The position numbers and the translations under genes are program-made. DNA of 64,000 bases, taken from contig NZ_CP127295.1 in NCBI RefSeq assembly GCF_030285665.1, forward strand, positions 8,928,001-8,992,000, given 5' to 3'. Below the pieces are notes generated by a model. That model was given only the letters and a program-made list of their open reading frames with translations, did no database searches and had not been told where the DNA came from. Of the stretch, positions 26,505 to 38,301 are shown in pieces. This stretch comes from Amycolatopsis mongoliensis (GTDB taxonomy: Bacteria; Actinomycetota; Actinomycetes; Mycobacteriales; Pseudonocardiaceae). Position 1 is the stretch's first letter, and each line of letters opens with the position of its first letter.

Positions 26505-28759
26505 AGCGATCCGTGGAACGTCCGGTTGACCACGTCGCGCTGCTGTTCCGGGGTGAGCCGCACGAAGTTCACGGCGTAGCCGGACACGCGGATGGTCAGC
26601 TGCGGGTACTTCCCGGGGTGCGCCATCGCGTCGAGCAGCGTCTCCCGGTCCAGCACGTTGGCGTTGAGGTGGAACCCGCCCGCGTCGGCGTAGCCGTCCA
26701 AGATGCCGCAGAGGTTGGTGATGCGTTCCTCCCTCGTGCGGCCGAGGCCGGCCGGGACGACGGTCGCGGTGAGCGAGATCCCGTCCTGGGCCTGGTCGTA
26801 GGGCAGCTTGGCCACCGACAGCGCCGCGGCCACCAGGCCGTGGCTGTCCCGGCCGTTCATCGGGTTGGCGCCGGGGGCGAACGGCTCGCCGGCGCGGCGG
26901 CCGTCGGGGGTGTTGCCGGTGTGCTTGCCGTACACCACGTTCGAGGTGATCGTCAGCACCGACTGGGTGTGGACCGCGCCGCGGTAGGCCGGGTAGCGCC
27001 GGACCTTGGCCATGAAGTCCTCGACCAGCTCGACGGCGATGGCGTCGGCGCGGTCGTCGTTGTTGCCGTAGCGCGGGTAGTCGCCCTCGACCGCGTAGTC
27101 GACCGCGAGCCCGGTCTCGTCCCGGATCACCCGGACGCGGGCGTGCTTCACCGCGGACAGGCTGTCGGCGACGACCGAGAGCCCGGCGATGCCACACCCC
27201 AGCAGCCGCTGCACCGGGTGGTCGTGCAGGGCCATCTCGAGCCGCTCGTAGGCGTACTTGTCGTGCATGTAGTGGATGATGTTGAGCGCGTCCACGTAGG
27301 TCTTGGCGAGCCAGCCGGTCACCCGGTCGAGCGCGGCCCGCAGCTGCGCGTAGTCCAGGTACTCCCCCGACAGCGGCGGGAACGCGGGCGCGACCTGCTC
27401 ACCGGTCATTTCGTCGCGGCCGCCGTTGACCGCGTACAGCAGTGCCTTGGCCAGGTTCACCCGGGCACCGAAGAACTGCATCTGCTTGCCCACCCGCATC
27501 GCCGACACGCAGCAGGCGATCGCGGTGTCGTCGCCGAACCGGGGCCGGAGCAGGTCGTCGCTCTCGTACTGGATGGAGCTGGTGTCGATCGACACCTGGG
27601 CGCAGAACCGCTTGAACCCGGCCGGCAACCGCGGCGACCACAGCACCGTCAGGTTGGGCTCCGGGGCGGGGCCGAGGTTGTAGAGGGTCTGCAGGAACCG
27701 GAAGCTGGTCTTCGTGACCAGCGGCCGGCCGTCCTCGCCGATGCCGCCGATCGCCTCGGTCACCCAGGTCGGGTCGCCGGAGAACAGCTCGTCGTAGGCC
27801 GGGGTGCGCAGGAAGCGCACGATCCGCAGCTTGATCACCAGGTCGTCGACCAGCTCCTGGGCGTCCACTTCGGACAGCAGGCCGGCGTCGACGTCCCGCT
27901 GCAGGTAGACGTCGAGGAAGGTCGACACCCGGCCCAGCGACATCGCGGCGCCGTTCTGCTCCTTGGTCGCGGCGAGGTAGGCGTAGTAGAGCCACTGCAC
28001 CGCCTCCCGGGCGGTCGCGGCCGGGCGCGAGATGTCGTCACCGTAGGCCGCGGCCATTTCCCGCAGCTCTTCGAGCGCCCGGATCTGCTCGGCCAGTTCC
28101 TCACGGTCCCGGATGACCGCTTCGGTCGAGAGCACCGCGTCCAGCGCGGCCCGGTCGGCCCGCTTGGCCTCGATCAGCCGGTCCACGCCGTACAGCGGGA
28201 CCCGGCGGTAGTCGCCGATGATCCGCCCGCGCCCGTAGGCGTCCGGCAGCCCGGTGATGATCCCCGCCCGCCGGGCCGCCAGGATCTCGGCGGTGTAGGC
28301 GTCGAACACCCCGTCGTTGTGCGTCTTCCGGTACCGGGTGAAGATCTCCTTCACCGCCGGGTCCAGTTGGTAGCCGTAGGCCGTGAGCCCCGCCTCGACC
28401 ATGCGCAGGCCGCCGGCCGGCATGATCGCGCGCTTGAGCGGCGCGTCGGTCTGCAGGCCGACGATCAGCTCCCGGTCCCGGTCGAGGTACCCCGGCGCGT
28501 GCGCGGTGATCGACGACGGCGTGCGGGTGTCGACGTCGAGGATCCCGCGGCGGCGCTCCTCGGCGAACAGCCCGGTCAGCTTCGCCCACAACGCCTTCGT
28601 GCGCTCGGTCGGTCCGGCCAGGAACTCCGCGCCACCTTCGTAGGGTGTGTAGTTGTCCTGCACGAACCCCCGGACGTCGATGTTCCCGCGCCAGTCCTGG
28701 CCGTGGAACCCGGACCACGCGTCGGTCCGGGTCGTCGGACCGATCACCGGTGCCGCCAT
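26501..28759 (-). CDS. pflB: Pyruvate formate-lyase (formate C-acetyltransferase)
   Basis: 752 residues, normal length for PflB. The adjacent active-site cysteines C416-C417 lie in IACCVSAM and the glycyl-radical residue G727 in RVSGYAVNF. The enzyme converts pyruvate and CoA to acetyl-CoA and formate without oxygen. The start is the ATG at 28759, after a purine-rich AAGGCAGG. A DosR-like box lies 88-101 bp upstream. PPDK is encoded next upstream in the same direction, 122 bp away. A glycyl-radical enzyme is unexpected in a typically aerobic actinomycete and supports a hypoxic survival programme. Confidence 0.95.
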   Translation of the reverse strand: MAAPVIGPTTRTDAWSGFHGQDWRGNIDVRGFVQDNYTPYEGGAEFLAGPTERTKALWAKLTGLFAEERRRGILDVDTRTPSSITAHAPGYLDRDRELIVGLQTDAPLKRAIMPAGGLRMVEAGLTAYGYQLDPAVKEIFTRYRKTHNDGVFDAYTAEILAARRAGIITGLPDAYGRGRIIGDYRRVPLYGVDRLIEAKRADRAALDAVLSTEAVIRDREELAEQIRALEELREMAAAYGDDISRPAATAREAVQWLYYAYLAATKEQNGAAMSLGRVSTFLDVYLQRDVDAGLLSEVDAQELVDDLVIKLRIVRFLRTPAYDELFSGDPTWVTEAIGGIGEDGRPLVTKTSFRFLQTLYNLGPAPEPNLTVLWSPRLPAGFKRFCAQVSIDTSSIQYESDDLLRPRFGDDTAIACCVSAMRVGKQMQFFGARVNLAKALLYAVNGGRDEMTGEQVAPAFPPLSGEYLDYAQLRAALDRVTGWLAKTYVDALNIIHYMHDKYAYERLEMALHDHPVQRLLGCGIAGLSVVADSLSAVKHARVRVIRDETGLAVDYAVEGDYPRYGNNDDRADAIAVELVEDFMAKVRRYPAYRGAVHTQSVLTITSNVVYGKHTGNTPDGRRAGEPFAPGANPMNGRDSHGLVAAALSVAKLPYDQAQDGISLTATVVPAGLGRTREERITNLCGILDGYADAGGFHLNANVLDRETLLDAMAHPGKYPQLTIRVSGYAVNFVRLTPEQQRDVVNRTFHGSL

Positions 28760-28846
28760 CACGCACCTGCCTTCCCTGTTCGGTGTCCTGCCACCACAAT
28801 GCTTCGTCCGATCGGGACGCCACAGGGAAAGCCGGTTGAAAAACCC

Positions 28847-28860
28847 GGGCCTTTGGTCCT
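28847..28860. promoter_or_regulatory. DosR-like box upstream of pflB
   Basis: GGGCCTTTGGTCCT has half-sites GGGCC and GGTCC around a short T-rich centre; as AGGACCAAAGGCCC it matches the DosR core at about 11 of 14. It lies between the ppdK stop and pflB. Confidence 0.5.
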
Positions 28861-28881
28861 CCGCCGCCGGCCCTTGTGCTC

Positions 28882-31563
28882 CTAGCGGTTGTCGACGGCG
28901 CTGTCGGCCTGGCCGACGGCGGCGCGGCCGGCCTCGAGCCGGGCGACCGGCACGCGGAACGGCGAGCAGGACACGTAGTCGAGGCCCACGTCGTGGAAGA
29001 ACCCGATCGACGCGGGATCGCCGCCGTGTTCGCCGCACACGCCCAGGACGAGGTCCGGGCGGGCGGCCCGGCCCGCTTCCACCGCGTCGGCGATGAGCTT
29101 GCCGACGCCGTCCCGGTCGATCGTCTCGAACGGCGACACCGCGAAGATGCCCTCGGTGATGTAGGCCGGGAAGACCGTCGCCTCGACGTCGTCGCGGGAG
29201 AAGCCCCACACGGTCTGGGTCAGGTCGTTGGTGCCGAAGGAGAAGAACTCGGCCGAACCGGCGATGCGGCCCGCGGTCAACGCGGCCCGGGGAAGCTCGA
29301 TCATGGTGCCGATCTCGTACGGGAACTGCGTTTCGGCGGTGATCGCGTCGAGGATCCGCCGCGCCCGCCCGGCCATGATGTCGAGCTCACGCACGTCGCC
29401 GACCAGGGGGATCATGATCTCCACGCGCGGCGTCCCGCCCGCCCGGACCCGGATCGCGGCGGCTTCGGCGATGGCACGCACCTGCATCTCGTAGAGGCCC
29501 GGCACGACCAGTCCCAGCCGCACCCCGCGCGTGCCCAGCATCGGGTTCTGCTCGTGCAGCCGGTCGACCGCGCGCAGCAGGGTTTCCGGCGCGTCCGGCC
29601 GGCCGAGGGCCTGGGCCACCGCCACCTGGGCGGTCAGCGCGGTGCGGTCGGGCAGGAACTCGTGCAGCGGCGGGTCCAGCAGCCGGATGGTCACCGGCAG
29701 CCCGTCCATCTCCTCGAGGATCCGCACGAAATCCTCGCGCTGCAGCGGAAGCAGCGCCGCGAGCGCGGATTCGCGCTCGGCGTCGGTCTCGGCGAGGATC
29801 AGCCGTTCGACCAGCACCCGCCGGTCGCCGAGGAACATGTGTTCCGTGCGGCACAGCCCGACGCCCGTCGCGCCGAGGCGCCGGGCGCGCCGCGTGTCGT
29901 CCGAGGTGTCGGCGTTCGCCCGCACCTCCAGCCGCCGTCGCGCGTCGGCGTGGGTGATGATCCGGTCGACCGCCTGCAGCAGGGCGTCGCGCCCGGGCGG
30001 GCGGCGGCCTTCGAAGTAGTCGACGACCGGGGACGGCACCACGGCCAGCCGGCCGAGGTACACCTCGCCCGCGGTCCCGTCGATCGAAATGACGTCGCCC
30101 TCGGCGACGACCGTGCCGTCCGCGGTCGTGAACCGGCGGTTCGCGGCGTCGACGTTCAGGGACTCGGCGCCGCACACGCAGGTCCGGCCCAGCCCGCGCG
30201 CCACGACCGCGGCGTGCGAAGTCTTGCCGCCGCGGCTGGTGAGCACGCCGCGAGCGTGGATGAGCCCGTCGAGGTCGTCCGGGTTGGTCTCCTTCCGCAC
30301 CAGGATGACGGCGGCGCCTGCCTCCGCCCGGCGGACCGCGGTGGCCGAGTCGAACACGACCTCACCGACCGCCGCCCCCGGAGAAGCCGCGACGCCGGTG
30401 GCGACCGGCCGGGTGGCGGTGTCGGCGAACCGCGGGAACATCAGCTGGGCCAGCTGGGCGCCGGTGACCCGCCGCAGCGCCTCGTCGGCGTCGATCACGC
30501 CTTCCTCGCGCAGGGCCTCGGCGATGCGGAACGCGGCGGCCGCGGTGCGCTTGCCGACCCGGGTCTGCAGCATCCACAGCTTGCCCCGCTCGATCGTGAA
30601 CTCGATGTCGCACAGGTCGCGGTAGTGCTCCTCCAGCGTCCGCATGATCGCCATGAGCTGTTCGTAGGGCCGCGGCTGCAGCTCGGCGAGCCGGTGCAGG
30701 GGCAGGGTGTTGCGGATGCCGGCCACGACGTCCTCGCCCTGCGCGTCGGCGAGGTAGTCGCCGTAGACGCCGGGCGCCCCGGTGGCCGGGTCGCGGGTGA
30801 ACGCGACGCCCGTGCCGGAGTCGTCGCCCAGGTTGCCGAACACCATCGCGCAGACGTTCACCGCGGTGCCCAGGTCCTCGGGGATGTGCTCGGCGCGGCG
30901 GTACACGTGGGCGCGCTCGGTGTTCCACGACTCGAACACCGACCTGATCGCGAGGTCCAGCTGCTCCCGCGGGTCCTGCGGGAACTCCCGGCCCGCGTGC
31001 TCGCGGACGATGTTCTTGAACGTCGTCGTCAGGGCCCGCAGGTCGGCCGCGTCCAGCTCGAGATCACCGGTGACGCCCTTGGCCAGCTTGGCCGCCCGCA
31101 ACGCGTCGGAGAAGTGGCCGGGCTCGACACCCAGCACCGTCGTGCCGAACATCTGCACCAGCCGCCGGTAGGAGTCCCACGCCAGCCGCTCGTCCCCCGA
31201 CCACGCGGCGAGCCCGGCCACCGACTCGTCGGTCAGCCCGATGTCGAGGACGGTGTCCATCATCCCCGGCATCGAGAACCGCGCGCCGGAGCGGACCGAG
31301 ACCAGCAGCGGCTCGTCCACCTGCCCGAGCTTGCGGCCCATCGCCCGCTCCAGCGCGTGCAGGTGCTCCCCCACCTCCTCGGCCAGCCCCTGGGGCGGCG
31401 CGCCGGTGGCCAGGTAGGCCCGGCACGCCTCGGTGGTGATCGTGAACCCCGGCGGCACCGGCAGCCCCATCACGGTCATCTCGGCGAGGTTCGCGCCCTT
31501 GCCGCCGAGCAGGTCCGCCATGGCGCGGTTGCCCTCGGCGAAGTCGTACACGTACTTGCGCAT
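28882..31563 (-). CDS. ppdK: Pyruvate, phosphate dikinase
   Basis: 893 residues. The N-terminal ATP-grasp domain starts [27 protein letters not shown]; the central phospho-His domain has [15 protein letters not shown] with the catalytic His; the C-terminal TIM barrel contains [12 protein letters not shown] and [18 protein letters not shown] with ends near VCGEHGGDP. It interconverts pyruvate and PEP using ATP and phosphate, useful for energy saving or gluconeogenesis when respiration is limited. Two ATGs lie close together; AGGAG at 31570-31574 is six bases from the second (31563), so I use that one. DosR-like repeats lie about 180-210 bp upstream. Confidence 0.93.
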   Translation of the reverse strand: MRKYVYDFAEGNRAMADLLGGKGANLAEMTVMGLPVPPGFTITTEACRAYLATGAPPQGLAEEVGEHLHALERAMGRKLGQVDEPLLVSVRSGARFSMPGMMDTVLDIGLTDESVAGLAAWSGDERLAWDSYRRLVQMFGTTVLGVEPGHFSDALRAAKLAKGVTGDLELDAADLRALTTTFKNIVREHAGREFPQDPREQLDLAIRSVFESWNTERAHVYRRAEHIPEDLGTAVNVCAMVFGNLGDDSGTGVAFTRDPATGAPGVYGDYLADAQGEDVVAGIRNTLPLHRLAELQPRPYEQLMAIMRTLEEHYRDLCDIEFTIERGKLWMLQTRVGKRTAAAAFRIAEALREEGVIDADEALRRVTGAQLAQLMFPRFADTATRPVATGVAASPGAAVGEVVFDSATAVRRAEAGAAVILVRKETNPDDLDGLIHARGVLTSRGGKTSHAAVVARGLGRTCVCGAESLNVDAANRRFTTADGTVVAEGDVISIDGTAGEVYLGRLAVVPSPVVDYFEGRRPPGRDALLQAVDRIITHADARRRLEVRANADTSDDTRRARRLGATGVGLCRTEHMFLGDRRVLVERLILAETDAERESALAALLPLQREDFVRILEEMDGLPVTIRLLDPPLHEFLPDRTALTAQVAVAQALGRPDAPETLLRAVDRLHEQNPMLGTRGVRLGLVVPGLYEMQVRAIAEAAAIRVRAGGTPRVEIMIPLVGDVRELDIMAGRARRILDAITAETQFPYEIGTMIELPRAALTAGRIAGSAEFFSFGTNDLTQTVWGFSRDDVEATVFPAYITEGIFAVSPFETIDRDGVGKLIADAVEAGRAARPDLVLGVCGEHGGDPASIGFFHDVGLDYVSCSPFRVPVARLEAGRAAVGQADSAVDNR

Positions 31564-31737
31564 CGTCATCTCCTGTCAGGTCCGAAGCGGAACGGCGCGG
31601 TCGGGGCCTCGCGTCCATCCACCGCGTGTGCGCCGCGTCCCGCGCGGCCGGGCCGAGCCGCGCCGATCCGGTCCGCCTCGGCCGTGCCGACCCGGATCTG
31701 CTCGCCCCGATCATTTCCGCTCCGCGCAGGTCCGCCC

Positions 31738-31774
31738 AGGACCGCAGGTCACCTGCCCGAAGGACCAAGGTCGC
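31738..31774. promoter_or_regulatory. Tandem DosR-like boxes upstream of ppdK
   Basis: AGGACCAAGGTCGC (31761-31774) matches GGGACCAAGGTCCC at 12 of 14. A related AGGACC-GCA-GGTCACC lies at 31738-31753. The shared core GACC-AA-GGTC is also found upstream of the flavohemoglobin gene. Confidence 0.5.
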
Positions 31775-31870
31775 CGACCTCGAGCGGCAGCCGGTCCAGG
31801 ACGTCGACCGCGGAGAGCGTCCCCTCGGTCCCCTTCCCGCCCTTCGGTTTTTCGATTGATTCGACAGCGG

Positions 31871-31882
31871 GATTCGCGAATC
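31871..31882. promoter_or_regulatory. 12-bp palindrome GATTCGCGAATC
   Basis: A perfect palindrome about 150 bp before the sugar-binding protein gene. It may be the operator of the ABC importer's regulator, which is not adjacent. Confidence 0.35.
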
Positions 31883-32033
31883 GGGCGCGCCGGTGCGTTT
31901 CACTGGGACGAACGGATGCCCCATCGTCCGCCGAAGGAAGGAACACCGGCCGCGCCGAAGGGCATACACTCGTGCCGCGGATCTTCGAATGTTTCCTGCG
32001 CTGCCGTCGAGACGAATGCGGGGTCACACAGTC

Positions 32034-33128
32034 ATGTCCGAAACAGGCGCTCCTTCCCGAAGAACAGCGTTGAAATACCTCGGCATGGGCGGTGGTGCGG
32101 TCGCCGCGAGCGCCCTGCTGTCCGCGTGCACCAGCGTCCAAGAAGGCCAGAACAACGCCAAGTCCGGACCGTTCCCCAGTACGCCGGGGTGGCGGTTCGT
32201 GTTCGTCAACCACGTCACCACCAATTCCTTCTTCGTCCCGACCCGCTCCGGGCTCGCCGACGCCGCGGCGCTGCTCGGCGTGCCCGAGCCACAGTGGACC
32301 GGCTCGGAAAACGGCAACGTCGCGCAGATGGCGAGCGCGATGGAAACCGCGATCAACAGCAAGGTCGACGGGATCGCCATCTCGCTGACCGACAACAACG
32401 CGTTCGTCGACCTCACGAAGCGGGCGCTGGGCCAGGGCATTCCGGTGATCGCCTACAACGCGAGCGCGGCCGGGAACTACCCGCTCACCTACGTCGGCCA
32501 GGACCTCTACCTGTCCGGGTTCCGGATGGGACAGCGCATCGCGCAGAAGATCACCTCCGGTGACATCCTGGTCGGCATCGCCCAGCCGGGCGGCAACAAC
32601 GTCCAGCCGCGGCTCGACGGCATCACCGACGCGCTGAAGCAGGCCGCGCCCGGCGTCCGCGTCCAGTCCGTGAACACCGGAGCCGAGCAGGCCGGCGAGC
32701 TCAACGCGATGACCGCGGCGTACACCGGGAACACCGGGGTGAAAGGGATCTACGCGGTCGACGCCGGCAGCACCGCCGCGTGCGCGAAGCTGATCGCCGA
32801 CCGCAGCCTCTCCGGCAAGATCGGCGGCGGCGGGTTCGACCTGCTCGACGACACGGTCGCCGGGGTGAAGGCCGGCGCACTGGACTTCACCATCGACCAG
32901 TCGCCCTACCTGCAGGGTTTCCTGTCGGTGCTCTACCTGTACCTCTTCCGGCTGTCCGGCACGCTGGTCGCGCCGCCGGCCACCGACACCGGCCTCACGT
33001 TCGTCACCAAGCAGAACGTCGACCCGTACGCGACGGCCCACAGCAGGTTCGAAGGCGGCGACAACAAGAACGTGCTCGCGATGCCGGGTTCGATCCCGCT
33101 GCCACCGGCTTCGGTGCTGAGCCGGTAG
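32034..33128 (+). CDS. Sugar-type ABC substrate-binding protein, Tat lipoprotein
   Basis: 364 residues. The signal peptide has a twin-arginine motif SRRTALKYLG and a lipobox (LLSAC), so the protein is probably exported folded and lipidated. The body is a periplasmic-binding-protein type 1 fold as in ribose/xylose binding proteins: FVFVNHVTTNSFFVPT, KVDGIAISLTDNNAF, GIPVIAYNASAAG and GFDLLDDTVAGVKAGALDFTIDQSPY. I chose ATG 32034; 32016 is also in frame. It is followed by permease and ATPase genes, forming a complete importer. Confidence 0.87.
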   Translation: MSETGAPSRRTALKYLGMGGGAVAASALLSACTSVQEGQNNAKSGPFPSTPGWRFVFVNHVTTNSFFVPTRSGLADAAALLGVPEPQWTGSENGNVAQMASAMETAINSKVDGIAISLTDNNAFVDLTKRALGQGIPVIAYNASAAGNYPLTYVGQDLYLSGFRMGQRIAQKITSGDILVGIAQPGGNNVQPRLDGITDALKQAAPGVRVQSVNTGAEQAGELNAMTAAYTGNTGVKGIYAVDAGSTAACAKLIADRSLSGKIGGGGFDLLDDTVAGVKAGALDFTIDQSPYLQGFLSVLYLYLFRLSGTLVAPPATDTGLTFVTKQNVDPYATAHSRFEGGDNKNVLAMPGSIPLPPASVLSR

Positions 33129-33141
33129 CGGGGCGACGCCG

Positions 33142-34106
33142 GTGAGATCGCTGCTGCTGCGCGTGATGCGCGTCAAGGAGCTGAGCATCCTGCTGGTCAC
33201 GGTCGCTGCCGGGATCTACTTCACGGCGACCAGTGGCGCGTTCAACTCCCTGGACAACTACCAGACGATCGCGCAGTACGTCGCACCGTGGGCGATCATC
33301 GCCGCGGGGCAGGTGATGCTGCTGATCTGCGGGGAGATCGACCTCTCCGCCGGGTTCGTGTTCACCCTCGCCCCGTTCATGCTGATGCAGTTCTTCGTCA
33401 ACGGCTGGCCGTTGTGGCTCGCGCTGCTCGGCGCGATCGTGGTGAGCACGCTGGTCGGGCTGGTCAACGGGCTGATCAGGACGGTGCTCGACATCCCGTC
33501 GTTCATCACCACGCTGGGCATGGCGTTCCTGTTGCAGGGCCTCGTCCTGATCATCTCGAACGCCCGCCCGGTCGGGGCGCCGAAGGACAGCTGGGTGGTC
33601 GACGTCTTCGGCGGGACGCACTGGACCGAGTTCCTGTGGGCCGTCGGCGTGGTCGTCGTCATGCAGGTGGTGCTTTCGGCGACCCGCTTCGGCATCCACA
33701 CGCAGGCCACCGGCGGCAACCCGGTCGGCGCCGCGGAGTCCGGCATCTCGATCAACCGGGTGAAGGTGGTCAACTTCGCGGTCACCAGCACCCTGGCCGG
33801 GCTCGCCGGCATCCTGCAGGGCACCCGGGTCGGTTCGTACGACCCGACCAACGGCGGGTTCACCACGATGTTCTTCGCGGTGGCGTCGGCCGTGATCGGC
33901 GGCACGGCGCTGCTCGGCGGGTCCGGCACGGTGGTCGGGGCGTTCCTCGGCGCGCTGCTGCTCGGCATCGTGTTCGACGGGTTCAACCTGACCGGGGTCA
34001 GCGCGAACGCGTTCAACGTGGTGCTCGGCGCGGCCATCCTGGTCGCGATGGTGCTGAACGTGACGCTGATCGTGCTGCGCAAACGCGTCGGATCCCGGGA
34101 GCTGAC

Positions 34107-34110
<4 letters not shown>
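33142..34110 (+). CDS. RbsC-type ABC sugar permease
   Basis: 322 residues, about nine to ten helices, of the RbsC/BPD_transp_2 family. Typical motifs: AIIAAGQVMLLICGEIDLSAG near residue 50 and ATGGNPVGAAESGI with STLAGLAGILQGTRVG later. The start is the GTG at 33142, 13 bp after the binding-protein stop; its stop overlaps the ATPase start (ATGA). It is the only permease and probably acts as a homodimer. Confidence 0.88.
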
Positions 34111-34874
<764 letters not shown>

Positions 34875-34890
34875 CACCGGTGCGGCGGCT

Positions 34891-37800
34891 TCACCCCGTG
34901 AACGCCGTCGCGAAGACGTGCAGCTGCTTGTTCACCGGCAGTGTCACGTACGCGACTTGCTTCGACGCCGTCAGCGGGACCGACGCCGCGTAGAGGCTCA
35001 CCTTCTGGTCGTGCGGATACGTGCTGCCCGCGGGCCGGTTCCAGTACGGCGTCGTCGCCACCAGCACGCAGCCCGCCACCGCCTGGTTCGCGTACCAGTC
35101 CGCGACCGTGACCGTCGAGGTCGACGTCGTGCCGTCCGTGTACGTCACCGTCACCGGGCCGCTCTGGGTGCCGTTCGTGCCGGCCGCCAGCAGCGCCAGC
35201 GCCGATCCCGCGCCGCTCACCGTGACGCTCTGGCCGGCCGTCGTCACCGTGTCGGGCCGGCCCGCCGGGACGTCCGGCCAGGTGAACGTCGCCGCGCCGC
35301 TCGTCACCGGGCCGCCGGGGTGGATGCCCACCGAGGCGAGGGCCTGGGCGGAGAAGCTGAAGCCCGCGCCGTCGAGGTTGCCCGGCGCCGGGTCCGCGTC
35401 GTCCGTGACGCCGACGTCCGTGTACGCCGCGGCCAGGTTCGGGTAGGCGACCTGCGTGGTCGCCGTTGCGCGGACACTGCCGCCGGCATACCGGGTGGTG
35501 GCGGACACCGAGGCCGGACCGGGCGCCGCCGACGCGCCGGCCGTCACCGACCAGGTCGTCGCCACCGACTCCCCCGGCCGGACCGTCCGGAAGGAGGCCG
35601 GGGTGCGCGGGCCCGCCGTCCAGCCCGCCGGGACGGCCAGGCTCGTCGTCGCGTCGTGCACGGCTTCGGTGGCGCCGTTGGTGAAGGTGGTCGTCACCGA
35701 GAGGGTCTTGCCGGGCGCCGCGATCGCGGGCGCGGCCACCTTCGTGAACCGCGGCCCCGTCGTGTGGTCGACGCGGAACCCGCCCGCCAGCGGGAGGTTC
35801 CGCGACGAGTCGCCGACGCGGACGGTGTACCTGCCGACGCCCAGCTCCCACGCGTGCGCGTCGGTGCTCCAGTACGACGCGTCCTGCGCGGTCAGCTCGA
35901 ACCGGACCCGTTGCGTCCGGTGCGGCTGGAGATCCACCTTCTGGAAGCCCTTGAGCTGGTTCACCGGCTCCCCGGTGGACGCCGGATCGCTCAGGTACAG
36001 CTGGGCGACCTCGGCACCACGCCGTGACCCCGTGTTCGTGACGTCGGCGCTGACCGAGATCCGGCCGTTCTCCCGCAGCGTGTCGCCGTCCACCTTCAGG
36101 TTCGAGAACCGGAAGCTCGTGTACGAGAGCCCGAACCCGAAGGGGTACAACGGGGTCAGGTTCTTCCGGTCGTACCAGCGGTAGCCGACGTCGAGGCCTT
36201 CGGAGTACCGGACCTTGCCGTCGACACCCGGCCATTGCTCCGGCGTGGACGCGGGGACCTGGCCGAGCGAGGCCGGGAAGGTCACCGGCAGCTTGCCCGA
36301 CGGCGCGACGTCACCGAAGAGCAGTGACGCGATCGCGTGGCCGGCCTCCTGGCCCGGGTACCACGCCTCGAAGACGCCCTTGACCTTCGCCAGCCACGGC
36401 ATGGTCACCGCGGAGCCGGTGTTGAGCACGACGACGGTGTTCGGGTTGGCCGCCGCGACGGCGTCGATCAGCTTGTCCTGGTCGGCGGGCAGGTCGATGT
36501 CGGCGAGGTCGCCGCCCTCGGACTCGTAGTCGTTGGCGTAGACGACCGCGACGTCGGACTTCGCGGCGAGCGCGGCCGCCTGCCCGAGGAGGTCCTCCCC
36601 CGGCGGCAGCCAGCCCAGGCTCACCGAGGCGTCCCCGCCGGCTTGGTAGTAGTCGACCTCGACCGACACCGGCTGCCCCGCGGTCAGCGGGACCTGCGCG
36701 GTCTTGGTGGCCGCGCCGTGGTCACCCCAGTTGTCGATCACCTGCTGCCCGCCGACGAGCAGCCGGCTGCCGTCGTCGCTGGTCAGGCCGAGGGTGTATG
36801 TGCCGGTCACGGGTGCGGTGAGGGTGCCCGTCCACCTGGCCGAGAAGTTCGTCGCGGGCACGCCGGGGGCGGGCGCGCCGGTGAAGGTGAACGCCACCTG
36901 CGGATCGGTGCGGGTCACCACCGGCGTCCCGGAGGAGTCGGTGTTCGCGTAGTAGTCGCCCTGCAAGCCGGTGCCGGTACCCGACGGCGGCTTGAGGTAG
37001 GTGCTCTCGATCGGCGGCAACGCGCTGCCCGTGCCGAGGTTGCCCTGCGCGTATTCGACGTCGATGCCGGAGCCCGCCCGCGCCTTGATGCCGTCGAACG
37101 GCGTGACCGTGCCGGTGCCGGCGATGTGCGCGCTGCCGCCGCCGGAGCTGAGCGTGTTCTTGCCCGCGCCGTCGCCGATCACCGCGACCGAGTGCAGCTT
37201 GTGCGCGTCCAGCGGCAGCAAGCCGTCGTTCTTCAGCAGGACCGTGCCGTCTTCGGCGGCCTTCTTCGCCACCGACAGATGAGCGCCCGTCGAGGCCGCC
37301 GCGTCCGGGGTGTCGGGCGACGGGTGGTCGAACAGCCCGAAGCGGAACTCCTCGCGCAGGATGCGGGTGACCATGTCGTCCAGCCGGGACCGCGGCACCT
37401 GTCCATTTTGGACGGCCGTCTTCAGCGCGGTGCCGAAGAAGTCCTGGCCGGGCATTTCCATGTCCATCCCGGCGTTCGCCGACGCGGCCGTGCTGTGCGT
37501 GGCACCCCAGTCCGAGGTGATGAAGCCGTCGAACCCGAAGTCCTGCTCGAGGATGTCGTTGAGGTACGGGTTCTCGCAGGCGTAGGTGCCGTTGATCGAG
37601 GAGTACGAGCACATCGCCGACGACGGCCTGGCCTGCGCGACGACGGTGCCGAACGCGCTCGTGTAGATCTCGTGCACGGTCCGGTCGTCGATCACCGCGT
37701 TGTCGGCCGTGCTGTTGCGGTTGGCCTCCTGGTTGTAGACGGCCCAGTGCTTCACCTGCGCCATCACGCCCTGGGACTGGACGCCGTCGATGTCGGCCGC

Positions 37801-38301
37801 GCCCATCCGCCCGGCCAGGTACGGGTCCTCGCTGTAGGACTCGAACGCCCGGCCCCAGCGCGGGTCGCGGACGATGTTGATGGTCGGGCCGAGGTCGACG
37901 TCGACGCCTTTCGTCCTGTCCTCGGCCCCGATCACCGACCCGTAGGTCTTCGCCAGCCCCGCGTCGAACGACGCGGCGACGGCGGACGCGGCGGGCAGCT
38001 GGGTGGTGTTGCCCAGGTTCACGCCGAGCGGACCGTCCTCCATCTTCAAGGAGGGGATGCACAGCCGGTCGTTGCCCGCGACCCGGCCGGTGTAGCCGCC
38101 GGTGGCGGTGCCGTGCACCATCGCGATCTTCTCGTCGAGCGTCATCTGCCCGAGGACCTGCGCGACCCGCTTGTCCACGGGCGCGGGGGACCCCACCCAG
38201 GGACACGGGGACGACGAAGCGGGTGCGGCCTCCGCGGCCGCGGGGACGGTCGTGCCGGTGATCAGCACGGCCGCGATCAGGGCTGCTCCACGCCACTTCA
38301 C
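34891..38301 (-). CDS. Secreted multidomain GH3 beta-glucosidase
   Basis: 1136 residues with a signal peptide (ALIAAVLITGTTVPAAAEA). The GH3 N-terminal barrel contains the nucleophile Asp in GFDGFITSDWGATH; a PA14 domain is inserted before the second GH3 domain (LQGDYYANTDSSGTPVV, TGTYTLGLTSDDGSRLLVGG); then come an Fn3-like domain (FGFGLSYTSFRFSNL), an NEW3-type repeat (TTFTNGATEAVHDATTSLAV) and a C-terminal jelly-roll-like module. The GTG start follows GGAGG and overlaps the GH78 stop (GTGA), so the two are coupled. The likely substrate is a beta-glucoside or plant glycoside chain. Confidence 0.9.
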   Translation of the reverse strand: MKWRGAALIAAVLITGTTVPAAAEAAPASSSPCPWVGSPAPVDKRVAQVLGQMTLDEKIAMVHGTATGGYTGRVAGNDRLCIPSLKMEDGPLGVNLGNTTQLPAASAVAASFDAGLAKTYGSVIGAEDRTKGVDVDLGPTINIVRDPRWGRAFESYSEDPYLAGRMGAADIDGVQSQGVMAQVKHWAVYNQEANRNSTADNAVIDDRTVHEIYTSAFGTVVAQARPSSAMCSYSSINGTYACENPYLNDILEQDFGFDGFITSDWGATHSTAASANAGMDMEMPGQDFFGTALKTAVQNGQVPRSRLDDMVTRILREEFRFGLFDHPSPDTPDAAASTGAHLSVAKKAAEDGTVLLKNDGLLPLDAHKLHSVAVIGDGAGKNTLSSGGGSAHIAGTGTVTPFDGIKARAGSGIDVEYAQGNLGTGSALPPIESTYLKPPSGTGTGLQGDYYANTDSSGTPVVTRTDPQVAFTFTGAPAPGVPATNFSARWTGTLTAPVTGTYTLGLTSDDGSRLLVGGQQVIDNWGDHGAATKTAQVPLTAGQPVSVEVDYYQAGGDASVSLGWLPPGEDLLGQAAALAAKSDVAVVYANDYESEGGDLADIDLPADQDKLIDAVAAANPNTVVVLNTGSAVTMPWLAKVKGVFEAWYPGQEAGHAIASLLFGDVAPSGKLPVTFPASLGQVPASTPEQWPGVDGKVRYSEGLDVGYRWYDRKNLTPLYPFGFGLSYTSFRFSNLKVDGDTLRENGRISVSADVTNTGSRRGAEVAQLYLSDPASTGEPVNQLKGFQKVDLQPHRTQRVRFELTAQDASYWSTDAHAWELGVGRYTVRVGDSSRNLPLAGGFRVDHTTGPRFTKVAAPAIAAPGKTLSVTTTFTNGATEAVHDATTSLAVPAGWTAGPRTPASFRTVRPGESVATTWSVTAGASAAPGPASVSATTRYAGGSVRATATTQVAYPNLAAAYTDVGVTDDADPAPGNLDGAGFSFSAQALASVGIHPGGPVTSGAATFTWPDVPAGRPDTVTTAGQSVTVSGAGSALALLAAGTNGTQSGPVTVTYTDGTTSTSTVTVADWYANQAVAGCVLVATTPYWNRPAGSTYPHDQKVSLYAASVPLTASKQVAYVTLPVNKQLHVFATAFTG

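Noticed and set aside
28876..32073. Plus-strand frame of 1065 codons antisense to ppdK
   Set aside because: No motifs, while ppdK on the minus strand has all catalytic parts.
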